The position numbers and the translations under genes are program-made. Under the pieces are notes generated by a model. That model searched no databases. It was not told where the DNA came from and saw nothing but the letters and a program-made list of their open reading frames with translations. Shown piece after piece: positions 1 to 8,200 of a stretch of 64,000 nucleotides of DNA. This DNA comes from Actibacterium sp. (GTDB lineage Bacteria; Pseudomonadota; Alphaproteobacteria; Rhodobacterales; Rhodobacteraceae). The stretch spans positions 62,001 to 126,000 of the forward strand of contig JADQCB010000002.1 of NCBI GenBank assembly GCA_016278325.1, written 5' to 3'. Positions within the stretch are counted from its first letter, which is position 1. Each line of letters starts with the position of its first letter.

Positions 1-1
1 C

Positions 2-820
2 GGCACGCAATGGACAACGCCCTATGCTGCCTGCACTATGGCCGAATATTTCCGCGACCGCGGGCAGGATGCACTGCTGATCCTGGATGACCTGACCAAG
101 CACGCCATCGTCTATCGCGAAATTTCGCTGCTGCTGCGCAAGCCGCCCGGCCGCGAGGCATATCCCGGTGACGTGTTCTATCTGCACGCGCGGCTGCTGG
201 AGCGCGCGGCCAGGCTGTCGGCCGCGCAGGGCGGCGGATCGCTGACCGCGCTGCCGATTGCCGAAACCCAGGCCGGCAACCTGACCGCCTATATCCCCAC
301 CAACCTGATCTCGATCACCGACGGGCAGGTCTATCTTGAGCCCAAGCTGTTCTACGAGGGCCAGAAACCCGCCGTGAATGTCGGCATGAGCGTCAGCCGC
401 GTCGGCGGGGCCACCCAGGCGCGCGCGATCCGGGAGATCGCGCAATCGCTCAAGCTTGATTACGCGCAGTTCCTGGAGCTTGAGGTGTTTACCCGGTTCG
501 GCACCATGGTCGATGAGCGCACCGCGAAACGGATTGCGCATGGCCGCCGGATCCGCGCGATATTGGCCCAGCCGGAATACAACCCGCTGCCGCTGGCGTT
601 GCAGGTCGCGTTGTTGCTCGCGGTGGCCGAACGCAAGCTCGAAACCCTGCCGTTGTCGCGCATCCCGGACCTGCGCGCGCGCCTGGCCGAGGCCATGGAA
701 ACGCGCTGCCCGCACGCGGTTCACCGGATCGCGCAGACAAACACCGTCTCTGCCGATGACCGCGCCGCCATTGTCACGGTTCTGGACGACTGCATTGCCA
801 CGCTGACACCCGAAGCCTGA
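2..820 (+). CDS. atpA: F-type (N-ATPase type) ATP synthase alpha subunit, C-terminal part
   Basis: Only the C-terminal ~270 residues are present; the reading frame is open from the first bases, so the start lies before the window. It carries alpha-subunit hallmarks: DALLILDDLTKHA, the PTNLISITDGQ segment and the VNVGMSVSRVGG arginine-finger region, then the helical C-terminal domain. It would form the catalytic F1 hexamer with beta. The gamma gene follows after one base, but no beta gene follows gamma, as it would in the housekeeping atpHAGDC operon. Ending in alpha then gamma fits the alternative N-ATPase operon, where beta comes first (atpDCQRBEFAG, known for that family). That assignment is inferred from gene order. 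Confidence 0.9.
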   Translation, partial: GTQWTTPYAACTMAEYFRDRGQDALLILDDLTKHAIVYREISLLLRKPPGREAYPGDVFYLHARLLERAARLSAAQGGGSLTALPIAETQAGNLTAYIPTNLISITDGQVYLEPKLFYEGQKPAVNVGMSVSRVGGATQARAIREIAQSLKLDYAQFLELEVFTRFGTMVDERTAKRIAHGRRIRAILAQPEYNPLPLALQVALLLAVAERKLETLPLSRIPDLRARLAEAMETRCPHAVHRIAQTNTVSADDRAAIVTVLDDCIATLTPEA

Positions 821-821
821 C

Positions 822-1643
822 ATGGGCCAGCTGCCACGCATCAACGAGCGGATCGACAGCATCGCCGGGCTGCACGACCTCGTGGGCGCGTTGCGCGCCA
901 TGGCCGGCATGCATCTGCGCGAGGCACAGCAGGCATTCACGGGCACCCGGGCCTATGTGGAGACCGTGGAACGCGCGATTTCCGCGGTGGCGCTGCTGGC
1001 GCCGATGCCGGCGGAGGGCGGCGACGGACGCCGCCTGTTGCTGGCCATCGGTTCCGAGCACGGATTCGTCGGCGGGTTCAACAAGGAAATCCTGCAAAAG
1101 GTAAAGGATGTCCTTGCCGCGGACGAGGAATTGCAGATTGTCGGGCAGCGTGGCGCGAGCCGCGCAGCCGAAGCCGGGTTGCGCAGCGCGACGATACACC
1201 CGATGACCTCGCGCGTTGGCGGGATCGCCGCGCTTGCGCGCCGCATCAGCGCCGGGCTTGCCGGTGCCGCGTCGGTGCGTATCGCGCATGCCAGCTATCG
1301 GTCCGGCGCCGGGTTCACCCCCACGCTTCGGGTCATTCTGCCGTTGCACCCCGACGCCTTCGTCAAGACCGACACGCGCCTGCCGCCACTGCATCACCTG
1401 GCGCCCGCCAGGCTGATGGAAGACCTGGCCGCCGAGTATCTCTTTGCCGAAATCGCCAATGCGCTGATGCAAAGCCTGGCCAGCGAGAACGCGGCGCGCC
1501 TGCGCGCGATGGAGGCCGCCGACCGCAATATCGGCGACCGGCTCGACAAGCTGCGCGCCGAGGAACGGGTGATCCGGCAGGCCGACATAACCTCGGACCT
1601 GCTGGATGTCGTCACCGGGGCGCAAGCGGTTTCCGAGCGATAG
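822..1643 (+). CDS. atpG: F-type (N-ATPase type) ATP synthase gamma subunit
   Basis: A 273-residue central-stalk subunit that rotates inside the alpha3beta3 head. The N-terminal helix contains INERIDSIAGLHDLVGALRA, the position of the family's I.RI.S....I..AM pattern, and the C-terminal helix ends in the usual coiled-coil region (LRAMEAADRNIGDRLDKL). The middle holds the Rossmann-like segment SEHGFVGGFN. The start codon is one base after the alpha stop, so translation is probably coupled. It looks more divergent than a housekeeping gamma and is followed by an unrelated convergent gene, which supports an alternative ATPase operon ending here. Confidence 0.87.
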   Translation: MGQLPRINERIDSIAGLHDLVGALRAMAGMHLREAQQAFTGTRAYVETVERAISAVALLAPMPAEGGDGRRLLLAIGSEHGFVGGFNKEILQKVKDVLAADEELQIVGQRGASRAAEAGLRSATIHPMTSRVGGIAALARRISAGLAGAASVRIAHASYRSGAGFTPTLRVILPLHPDAFVKTDTRLPPLHHLAPARLMEDLAAEYLFAEIANALMQSLASENAARLRAMEAADRNIGDRLDKLRAEERVIRQADITSDLLDVVTGAQAVSER

Positions 1644-1682
1644 CGCCGGGGCGGGGTCAGCGCCGCCGGGGCATGGGCAGGC

Positions 1683-2573
1683 TCAGGGTACCTCGTGCCC
1701 CAATGCGGCCTCGTAAAGCCGGAACCAGGTTTCGCGATCAAGGCGCAGATCCAGCGCATCCGACAACCGGGCGATCCGCGAAAGGGTATTGGTGCCCATC
1801 ACCGGCACGATGCCGGCCGGATGGCTCAGCAGGAACGCCACCGCCACGGCCGCCCTGTCCACGCCGGCGGCCGACGCGACCTCGTCCAGCATCGTGGCCA
1901 GGGGCCCCCGGCCCCGCATCAGCGCGCCGCCGCCCAGCGGCGACCAGGCCATCGGGTGTTGCCCCTGGCGCTGATGAAAGGCCAGGTCCCCGTTGGCGAA
2001 CGCTTCCGGCGCGGCCAGGCTGATTTCGATCTGGTTGGTGACAAGCGGCGTTTCCATCGCCGATTGCAGCAGCCTCCAGTCCCAGGGACGGAAATTCGAC
2101 ACGCCGACAGCGCGCACCTTGCCGCCGCGCACCAGCGCATCCAGCGCCGCCCCGGTTTCGTGATGATCCATCAGCGGATCGGGTCGATGGATCAGCAGCA
2201 GGTCGATATGGTCGATCCCCATGGCGTTCAGCGACATCTCGACCGAATGCTCGATATGTGCGAGCGAACTGTCGTAATGCTTGACCTTCGCGCCGGAATA
2301 CCGGCCCACCGGGGCGACGATACCGCATTTGGTGATTATTTCCATCTGCCGGCGCAACCCCGGATCGGCCTTCAACGCGCCGCCCAGAATGCCCTCGGCC
2401 CGGTAATCGCCATAGATATCGGCCTGGTCGAAGCTGCTGATTCCCTGATCCAGACAGGCCCCGATCTTGGCCGCGACATGCCGTGGCGAGATATCGCGAT
2501 CATCGGCCAGCCGCCACATGCCATAGGCGATGCGGCTGATCGTCAGATCCGGCGAAAGCGCAACCCGCTGCAT
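1683..2573 (-). CDS. aldo/keto reductase (YdhF-like)
   Basis: About 296 residues; a TIM-barrel NADPH-dependent oxidoreductase. Family features seen: the GMWRLAD start of strand 1, DQGISSFDQADIYGDY with the catalytic Asp and Tyr, the Lys in EIITKCG, the HRPDPLMD segment and GVSNF, followed by NQIEISL. A GTG one codon upstream (2576) would add a residue; the ATG was chosen. The order of motifs and the GMWRLAD start resemble E. coli YdhF-type members; the substrate cannot be inferred. It lies convergent to the ATPase operon and tail-adjacent to the lig cluster with about 300 bases between, so a role in aromatic catabolism is not implied. Confidence 0.85.
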   Translation of the reverse strand: MQRVALSPDLTISRIAYGMWRLADDRDISPRHVAAKIGACLDQGISSFDQADIYGDYRAEGILGGALKADPGLRRQMEIITKCGIVAPVGRYSGAKVKHYDSSLAHIEHSVEMSLNAMGIDHIDLLLIHRPDPLMDHHETGAALDALVRGGKVRAVGVSNFRPWDWRLLQSAMETPLVTNQIEISLAAPEAFANGDLAFHQRQGQHPMAWSPLGGGALMRGRGPLATMLDEVASAAGVDRAAVAVAFLLSHPAGIVPVMGTNTLSRIARLSDALDLRLDRETWFRLYEAALGHEVP

Positions 2574-2724
2574 CACGTCCGCCGGAAATTTTCATAAGGT
2601 CTCGGTTCCATGCAAAGCCCCCGGTCGCCTGCGCCCCGGCGATGAGCCTATCACCCATCCGCGACGTGGTGCAGATCATTTCGGAAATCCGGTGGCCCCG
2701 CCGAAATCGCGGCAGCGCCGAAAG

Positions 2725-2865
2725 CAATGGCCTTGTGAGTATTTGCACCAAGGAGAAGGGGGGATCGCAGCCTCGTCGCGGGTCGGCCCGGGCGGCGGTT
2801 GCGCAACCGCGCGCCCCTTTCCGCAGGGAAGGGGCGCGCGAATGGCTTGTGCGCCGCAGGCGCAC
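2725..2865. repeat. cluster of three hairpins with a GAGTATTT intergenic signature
   Basis: The gap between the reductase start and the ligC stop holds no gene. It carries GAGTATTTGCACC followed by AAGGAGAAG at about 2731-2755. Next come a perfect 16-base palindrome at 2795-2810, a 12-bp stem with a GCA loop at 2811-2837 (one G:T pair), and a 7-bp stem with a GCA loop at 2849-2865. The last two lie just downstream of ligC on its strand and could end or protect its transcript; there is no T-run. A related signature precedes galD near 8925. This kind of element resembles intergenic repeats of Rhodobacteraceae genomes (from memory). Confidence 0.5.
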
Positions 2866-2874
2866 GCAATCGGG

Positions 2875-3819
2875 TCAGGCGAGTTGCCTTTCTATCCGGT
2901 CGAGCGTGCGCATCGCGGGCAGCACTTGCGCGACGGAGGCATTGGGTTCGCGCCCGGTTTCGATCGCGCTGATGAATTCGCGGTCGATCAGTTCGATCCC
3001 GTTGCTGGACACCGCGACATCGCTCAGGTCGATCGGGTTCTCGTAGCCGTCGAACAGGTCGTCATAGCGCGCGATATAGGTGCCGTTGTCGCAGATATAG
3101 CGGAAGACCGTGCCGAACGGCCCGTCATTGTTGAAGCTCAGCGAAAGGGTGCAGATCGCGCCGGCAGGTGTTTTCATGCCAATCGACATGTCCATCGCGA
3201 TGCCGAGTTCGGGGTGAACCGGACCTTGCAGGCCGTGGCAATCGGACACCGTTTCGCCGGTCTGGTACTGGAACAGATCCACCGTGTGGCAGGCGTGGTG
3301 CCACAGCAGGTGATCTGTCCAGCTGCGCGGTTCTCCCTTGGCGTTGGTGTTGGAGCGCCGGAAGAAATAGGTCTGCACGTCCATCTGCTGGACCTTAAGC
3401 TCACCCGCGGCGATCCGGTCGTGAATCCACTGATGCGACGGGTTGAAGCGGCGCACCTGCCCGGCCATGCAAAGCACGCCGGTCTGTTTCTGCACGTTCA
3501 CCACCCGCTCGCTGTCGGCAAGCGAGTCGGCCATCGGGATCTCGACCAGTGCCGGCTTGCCGGCCGTCATGCAGGCGATGGCCTGTTCGGCGTGCATCTG
3601 GGTGGGCGTGGCCAGGACCACCGCATCCACATCGTCGCGGGCAAGGCATTCATCCAGTTCGGTGGCGGCGTGGCCAATCCCGCGTTCGGCGGCCAGCGCA
3701 TCGATCTTTTCACGGGTCGGCCCCATGACCGAGGTCACCTCGACCCCCTTGATTGCGGAAAGCGCGTCAAGATGCTTGATCCCGAAGGCGCCATAGGCGC
3801 CGGCGACACAAATCCTCAT
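2875..3819 (-). CDS. ligC: 4-carboxy-2-hydroxymuconate-6-semialdehyde dehydrogenase
   Basis: A 314-residue Gfo/Idh/MocA-fold NADP-dependent enzyme that oxidises the ring-cleavage product of protocatechuate to 2-pyrone-4,6-dicarboxylate in the cytosol. The N-terminal Rossmann motif reads GAYGAFGIKHL. In place of the family's EKP there is VEIPMADS, as I recall for Sphingobium LigC. Further LigC-like stretches are RRFNPSHQWIHDRI, QQMDVQTYFFRR, PRSWTDHLLWHHACHTVDLF and LSLSFNNDGPFGT. Its ATG overlaps the ligB1 stop by four bases (ATGA), so it is the last gene of the leftward operon. Length and similarity are close to full-length LigC, making this a firm call. Confidence 0.93.
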   Translation of the reverse strand: MRICVAGAYGAFGIKHLDALSAIKGVEVTSVMGPTREKIDALAAERGIGHAATELDECLARDDVDAVVLATPTQMHAEQAIACMTAGKPALVEIPMADSLADSERVVNVQKQTGVLCMAGQVRRFNPSHQWIHDRIAAGELKVQQMDVQTYFFRRSNTNAKGEPRSWTDHLLWHHACHTVDLFQYQTGETVSDCHGLQGPVHPELGIAMDMSIGMKTPAGAICTLSLSFNNDGPFGTVFRYICDNGTYIARYDDLFDGYENPIDLSDVAVSSNGIELIDREFISAIETGREPNASVAQVLPAMRTLDRIERQLA

Positions 3820-4658
3820 TGATCGTTCTCCAGTATGATGAGTCCGGCCCCGGTGTTGGAGGCCGGAACGTGATAATGGCGATAGACCTCGTGCACCTTG
3901 TCATCCAGCGCGCCGCGCATCACCAGCCACATGATAAGCTCGATCCCCTCGGACCCGGCCTCGCGCATGTATTCGACATGACCGATATTCGTCAGCCGCG
4001 CGACGTCGCCCGACAGGTCGTCGAGAAACGCCTTGTCGAAGTCGGGGTTCACCAGCCCGGCCCGTTCGCCCTGCAACTGGTGCGACATGCCACCGGTGCC
4101 GAAGATGGCGACGGTCAGATCCTCGTCGAACTCATCCACGGCCTTGCGGATCGCCTTGCCCAGCTTGTAGCAGCGCCGCCCCAGGGGCTGGGGATATTTC
4201 ACCACATTGACCGCCAGCGGGATCACCCGGCAGGGCCATTCCCGCGGCTGGCCATACATCACCGACAGCGGCACGGTCAGGCCGTGGTCCACGTCCATTT
4301 CGAGCGCGGTGTTGATGTCGAACTCGTCGAAGACCAGCGATTCGATCAGATGCGAGGCCAGTTCGGGATAGCCTCGGACATTGGGCACCTTTCGGCGGCC
4401 ATAGCCTTCGTCGGCAGGCAGGAACTCGGGCGCGGCGCCGATCGTGAACATCGGCGTGAGCGAGATGTCGAAGGCTGCGGCGTGGTCGTTGTAGACCACG
4501 ATCACCACGTCCGGGTTGGCCTTGCGCATCCATTCGCGCGCCGGTTCATACCCGTCGAATAACGGTTTCCAGTACGGTTCTTGCGTCTTGCCATTGTCCA
4601 TCGCCGCCCCGACGGACGGGATATGCGAGCAGCCGACGCCACCGATGATTCTTGCCAT
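3816..4658 (-). CDS. ligB: protocatechuate 4,5-dioxygenase beta subunit (copy 1)
   Basis: About 280 residues; the catalytic, Fe(II)-binding subunit of a class III extradiol dioxygenase that opens the protocatechuate ring between C4 and C5. It has the early SHIP motif (metal-ligand His), VYNDHAAAFD, MDVDHGLTVPLS with active-site histidines, WPCRVIPLAVNVV and GTGGMSHQLQGERAGL. The start used is the MARII ATG, which overlaps the stop of ligA1 (TAATG); an ATG three codons earlier would lie inside ligA1. It resembles Sphingobium LigB more closely than copy 2 does (WPCKVIPFPVNVV there), so this pair is the likelier true protocatechuate enzyme. Confidence 0.93.
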   Translation of the reverse strand: MARIIGGVGCSHIPSVGAAMDNGKTQEPYWKPLFDGYEPAREWMRKANPDVVIVVYNDHAAAFDISLTPMFTIGAAPEFLPADEGYGRRKVPNVRGYPELASHLIESLVFDEFDINTALEMDVDHGLTVPLSVMYGQPREWPCRVIPLAVNVVKYPQPLGRRCYKLGKAIRKAVDEFDEDLTVAIFGTGGMSHQLQGERAGLVNPDFDKAFLDDLSGDVARLTNIGHVEYMREAGSEGIELIMWLVMRGALDDKVHEVYRHYHVPASNTGAGLIILENDQ

Positions 4659-5050
4659 TATTTCCACTCCGATTTGGATCGGTTTCCTTCGACGCTGCGC
4701 CCGCCCGCCAGCATCATCTGGCGGAAGTCATCCACCGTGATGCCGGACATGGCGCCGCCGATATGCTGCATGGTGATGCCGTCGAAGGCGGCCAGCTTGA
4801 ACGTGTAATAGACATTGCCGCCCAGTTGCAGCATGCCCAGCCAGTCGCGATCCTCGATCGCCTTGCGCTGTTCCGGCGTCATCGGGAACTTGTCCAGATA
4901 GCCCGACGGGTCGTCACGGAACGCCGCGCGGTTCGCCTCGAGGTCGAGCGACTTGCAGAACTTGTTCAGCTGAAAGCCCTCGATGCAGCGTTTGCCGTCG
5001 AATACATAGGTTCCGGGGATATCCTCGTATTCGCTTTCCAGTTTGCCCAT
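4658..5050 (-). CDS. ligA: protocatechuate 4,5-dioxygenase alpha subunit (copy 1)
   Basis: 130 residues from the MGKLESEY start, which is preceded by an AGGAAGGA ribosome site; an upstream in-frame extension has no such site. The small subunit caps the LigB active site. Family features seen: DIPGTYVFDG, the GFQLNKFCKSL helix, the DWLGMLQLGGNVYYTFKL segment and a C-terminal MSGITVDDFRQMMLAGGRS followed by a short tail. It is the second gene of the leftward operon, 22 bases after a dehydrogenase-like gene, and its stop overlaps the ligB1 start. It keeps the C-terminal tail that copy 2 lacks. Confidence 0.92.
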   Translation of the reverse strand: MGKLESEYEDIPGTYVFDGKRCIEGFQLNKFCKSLDLEANRAAFRDDPSGYLDKFPMTPEQRKAIEDRDWLGMLQLGGNVYYTFKLAAFDGITMQHIGGAMSGITVDDFRQMMLAGGRSVEGNRSKSEWK

Positions 5051-5072
5051 TGTCTTGTCCTTCCTGCAAAAG

Positions 5073-5987
5073 TCAGGTTCGGCGGCTTGCCATCGCCGCG
5101 ATGATCGCATCGCTCAGCGCGGCAAGATCGCCCGCGCCGATGGCCGCCGCGTCGAGGCCGAGCGCGCCGATCTCTTGCTGGCGGGCCGCGGTCGCCGTTG
5201 CCATCGGCGCGGCAAGGCCGAGGTCCTCGACCGTCCGGGCCACCTCGCGCATCTCTGCCGCGCGGCGGATGCCGTGCGTCATGACCCTTTCCAGCATATA
5301 GGGCGCCCGGTCGGCCCAGCCAAAGCCCGGAAAGCTGGATTCGAGAGAGGCGAGTATGTCCTCTTCGATCCCGGCCTTGCGCGCGGCCAGCATGCATTCG
5401 ACGGTCAGCGCCTCCAGCCCCTTTATCATGATCGAGCGGACCATCTTGCGCGTCGATGCCGCGCCGACCGGCCCGTCGGCCACGGTCACGTCCATGTTCA
5501 GGGCCGTCATCGCGGCCTGCGCCGCCTGGGCGTGATCGCCCGACAACAGGCATGGCGTGCGATGCAGCCGCGGATGCACCGGCGCCATCACCGCAACATC
5601 CACATAGCGCCCGCCGGCCGCGTCGATCCGCGCGGCCGAGGCGCGTTTGACCTCGGGCGCACAGGAATTGCAATCGAGAAACAAAGCGCCGTTCAGCCCC
5701 GCATCCGCGACGGCCGCCGCGGCCGCGCCAGCCTGGTCGGCGGTGACGGTGGAAAACACGATATCGGCCCCGGCCACCGCTTCGGCCACGGTTTCGGCCC
5801 CGGCAACGCCTGCCGCGGCATAGGCGGCGCGCATCGCCGCGGCGGTTTCGGCGGCCCCGGTCTTGATGTCGAAGGCCCGCAGGGATGGCCCGCCCCCTTC
5901 GGAGCGGAGCCCCTTCACGAGGGCGCGGGCGGCTTCGCCAAAGCCGATGAAGGCGATTGTCACGCTGACGTCCGGGCCTGCGGTCAT
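5073..5987 (-). CDS. NAD(P)-dependent dehydrogenase of the 3-hydroxyisobutyrate/6-phosphogluconate type with DUF1932-like C-terminus
   Basis: A 304-residue protein. The N-terminal Rossmann fold starts IAFIGFGEAARALVKGL; the segment FLDCNSCAPEVK matches the family's substrate-binding D.NS..P pattern; GAASTRKMVRSIMIKG contains the conserved catalytic Lys region; and the all-helical C-terminal part resembles the DUF1932 (phosphogluconate-dehydrogenase-like) domain. A clear AGGAGG ribosome site at 5991-5998 fixes the start. It is the first gene of the leftward lig operon, yet no step of the canonical protocatechuate 4,5-pathway needs it. It may reduce an oxo-acid intermediate or act on a related substrate; the reaction is unknown. 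Confidence 0.8.
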   Translation of the reverse strand: MTAGPDVSVTIAFIGFGEAARALVKGLRSEGGGPSLRAFDIKTGAAETAAAMRAAYAAAGVAGAETVAEAVAGADIVFSTVTADQAGAAAAAVADAGLNGALFLDCNSCAPEVKRASAARIDAAGGRYVDVAVMAPVHPRLHRTPCLLSGDHAQAAQAAMTALNMDVTVADGPVGAASTRKMVRSIMIKGLEALTVECMLAARKAGIEEDILASLESSFPGFGWADRAPYMLERVMTHGIRRAAEMREVARTVEDLGLAAPMATATAARQQEIGALGLDAAAIGAGDLAALSDAIIAAMASRRT

Positions 5988-6038
5988 GGAACCTCCTGTG
6001 GATGCTTGCCTGTTATCATCGCCGTGCGGCGCCGGCCA

Positions 6039-6064
6039 ATTCGAATACCTGTTCGACTATTGTA
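6039..6064 (-). promoter_or_regulatory. promoter of the leftward lig operon with ATTCGAAT element
   Basis: The 82-base gap between the regulator stop and the dehydrogenase start is AT-rich in an otherwise GC-rich region. On the minus strand a TACAAT (6064-6059) could be the -10 box. The palindrome ATTCGAAT (6046-6039) lies 12 bases downstream of it, with a TTCGAC half-copy between them. The same ATTCGAA core follows the perfect -10 box of the rightward operon at 7369. No good -35 box was seen, which would suit an activator-dependent promoter. The role as an operator is inferred. Confidence 0.4.
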
Positions 6065-6069
6065 TTTAT

Positions 6070-7317
6070 CTATAGGTGTGCCGTGTCCCGGGAGGTTTCG
6101 GCGGTCGCGCGCCGACTCCACTCTCGCAGCAAATCTATAAACCGGGTCTGCGTCGCGGTGGGCCGCCAGTCGCGCCGCCAGGTCAGGCCGATGGGCCGGC
6201 GGTTGCCCTGCAACGGCACCGGCAGGGGCACCAGCGTGCCGGCGGCCTCTTCATGGCTGATCTGATGACGTGAAATCAGGGTCAGGAATTCGCCCTCGGC
6301 CAGCAGCCCGCGCAGAAAGACCAGCGACGACGAGACGACCCGCACCGGCGTCTCCGCGCGGTCCTGGATACGCAGCGTCTCGTATAGATATTGCCCGGCC
6401 GGGGCCTGGCGCGGAGGCGCAACCCACGGGTAACGAAGGGTTTCTTCCAGCGACACGCGGGCACGGCCCGCCAGCGGATGGCCGCGGCCGGCCACGATGG
6501 CCAGCGGATCGTCGAACAGCGCCTCTTCGATCACGTCGTCAGACGGGGCCGGATCGCGAAGCGCCCCGATCAGGCAGTCGATCTCGCCCTCGCGCAGGCT
6601 GCGCAGAAGCTCGGGGTAACGGCCATCGACAACCCGGATCTGCAAGCCCGGCGTGGTGCGGATCATCTCAGCGACCGCCCTTGGCACGATATGGGTGCGC
6701 GCCAGCGGCAGGCTGCCCAGCACGAAGGTCGCGCTTTCACGGCTCAGCGCGGCGTCGATCTCGTCCAGGCCCTGGCGAATTTCGGCATAGGCCAGCTTGA
6801 CGCGCTGGACCAGGACCTGTGCGGCCGGGGTCAGGTCCACGCCGGCCGCGCCGGACTGGAACAGGCGGATCCCGGCCACCGCCTCCAGCGTTCGGGCCGC
6901 CTTGTGCACGGTGGGCTGCGACAGGCCAAGATCGCGCGCCGCGATCGTGAAACTGCCGGAACCGGCGATCGCCACCAGCGCGCGCAGCTGCGCCGCGGTC
7001 ACCCTTGTCTCGAGGCCGGACGGTCCGGCCGATCGCCCCGACCCGGCCAGCCGCAGGGCCAGCCGCGCGCCGGTGGCCAGATGCGACAGCGCCCGCCGCG
7101 CCCGATCGAGGAACACCGCGCCAAGCGGCGTCGGCACCAGCCCCTCGCGCCGCCGGGCCAGCAGCGTCACCCCCAGATCCGCCTCGAGCCGGGCGATGGC
7201 CTGGGTCGCCGCGGGCTGCGACAGATGCACCTGCGCGGCGGCCAGAGAGACCGAGCGCAGCCTGGCCGCCTCGCACAACACCCGCAAATGCCGTATGTTG
7301 GGAAATATCGCGTCCAT
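6070..7317 (-). CDS. LysR-type transcriptional regulator with two helix-turn-helix domains
   Basis: 415 residues from the MDAIFPN ATG (two further ATGs lie up to seven codons upstream). A normal LysR regulator has one winged helix and is about 300 long. Here residues ~6-70 (SVSLAAAQVHLSQPAATQAI) and ~105-170 (SFTIAARDLGLSQPTVHKAA) are both HTH_1 domains in tandem. They are followed by a full effector-binding domain from ~200 (FVLGSLPLARTHIVPRAV, DCLIGALRD, PWVAPPRQAP). It sits between the two divergent lig operons and is the obvious regulator for them, presumably sensing an aromatic acid or a ring-cleavage intermediate. The effector cannot be read from sequence. Confidence 0.87.
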   Translation of the reverse strand: MDAIFPNIRHLRVLCEAARLRSVSLAAAQVHLSQPAATQAIARLEADLGVTLLARRREGLVPTPLGAVFLDRARRALSHLATGARLALRLAGSGRSAGPSGLETRVTAAQLRALVAIAGSGSFTIAARDLGLSQPTVHKAARTLEAVAGIRLFQSGAAGVDLTPAAQVLVQRVKLAYAEIRQGLDEIDAALSRESATFVLGSLPLARTHIVPRAVAEMIRTTPGLQIRVVDGRYPELLRSLREGEIDCLIGALRDPAPSDDVIEEALFDDPLAIVAGRGHPLAGRARVSLEETLRYPWVAPPRQAPAGQYLYETLRIQDRAETPVRVVSSSLVFLRGLLAEGEFLTLISRHQISHEEAAGTLVPLPVPLQGNRRPIGLTWRRDWRPTATQTRFIDLLREWSRRATAETSRDTAHL

Positions 7318-7355
7318 CGCGCCCCGCATGACATGCAATCAATAGCCTGAACTTA

Positions 7356-7376
7356 TATAATCATCTTCATTCGAAA
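7356..7376 (+). promoter_or_regulatory. promoter of the galB operon with ATTCGAA element
   Basis: The 145-base gap between the regulator and galB contains a perfect TATAAT at 7356-7361, with only a poor -35 match 17 bases upstream (ATGCAA). An ATTCGAAA lies at 7369-7376, overlapping the expected start of transcription. On the other strand TATATA at nearly the same place could serve the regulator gene itself. A strong -10 with weak -35 is typical of LysR-activated promoters. This is a sequence-based prediction. Confidence 0.45.
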
Positions 7377-7462
7377 TAGGCAAACCGGGCGGGATGAGGC
7401 ATGCTTGTCACGAAACTCCGGCCGGGACTGCACCGGCCAGAACCACAGCGGAGCCATCGCAA

Positions 7463-8200
7463 ATGCCAGACACCAAGACCGCCCTTGTCATCAGCGCCCA
7501 TTCCGCCGACTTCGTGTGGCGGGCCGGCGGCGCCATCGCGCTGCACCAGAAACGCGGTTACGATGTGACCGTCGTCTGCCTGTCATATGGCGAACGCGGC
7601 GAAAGCGCCAAACTGTGGAAGCAGGAGGGCATGACCCTGGACAAGGTCAAGACCGCGCGCCGCAAGGAGGCCGAGAACGCGGCGAAGGCGCTGGACGTGC
7701 ATGACATCCAGTTCTTCGACGTCGGCGATTATCCGCTGGACCTGGGCCGCGAGACCCGCGAGCGGATGGTCGACGTGATCCGCGCGGTCCAGCCCGCCTG
7801 GATGATGAGCCATTCCAAATGGGATCCCTACAACACCGACCACATGAACACGACGCAGTTCGCGCTGGAATGCCGGATGGTCGCGCAGGCCTGGGGCCAC
7901 AATCCCGGCCAGAAGGTGCTGGGCGCGCCGCAGCTCTACCTGTTCGAGCCGCACCAGACCGAGCAGATGGAATGGAAACCCAACGTGTTTCTCGACATCA
8001 CCGAGGTCTGGGATCGCAAGCGCGCCGCCATCGAATGCATGCAGGGGCAAGAGCATTTGTGGGACTTCTATACCAATGTGGCCGAGAACCGCGGCAACCA
8101 TTTCCGGCGCAATTCCGGCGGGCAGGCCGGCGGCCGCGACGCACGCTATGCCGAGGGCTTCCAGGCGATCTTTCCGCAGACCGTGGACGAGCTGTCATGA
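7463..8200 (+). CDS. galB: 4-oxalomesaconate hydratase, PIG-L/LmbE family
   Basis: 245 residues from the [11 protein letters not shown], with CGGAG ten bases upstream. PIG-L fold members bind zinc; here the family's AHPDD becomes [16 protein letters not shown], as I recall for Pseudomonas putida GalB, followed by [24 protein letters not shown]. It hydrates 4-oxalomesaconate to 4-carboxy-4-hydroxy-2-oxoadipate. In Sphingobium the equivalent step is done by the unrelated amidohydrolase LigJ, for which no gene is seen here. It is the first gene of the rightward operon, with its stop overlapping the next start (ATGA). Confidence 0.91.
   Translation: MPDTKTALVISAHSADFVWRAGGAIALHQKRGYDVTVVCLSYGERGESAKLWKQEGMTLDKVKTARRKEAENAAKALDVHDIQFFDVGDYPLDLGRETRERMVDVIRAVQPAWMMSHSKWDPYNTDHMNTTQFALECRMVAQAWGHNPGQKVLGAPQLYLFEPHQTEQMEWKPNVFLDITEVWDRKRAAIECMQGQEHLWDFYTNVAENRGNHFRRNSGGQAGGRDARYAEGFQAIFPQTVDELS

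Noticed and set aside
2811-2837. Intrinsic terminator for ligC
   Set aside because: The 12-bp hairpin is strong but has no T-run on the ligC strand, so it is reported as a structured repeat and not as a terminator.
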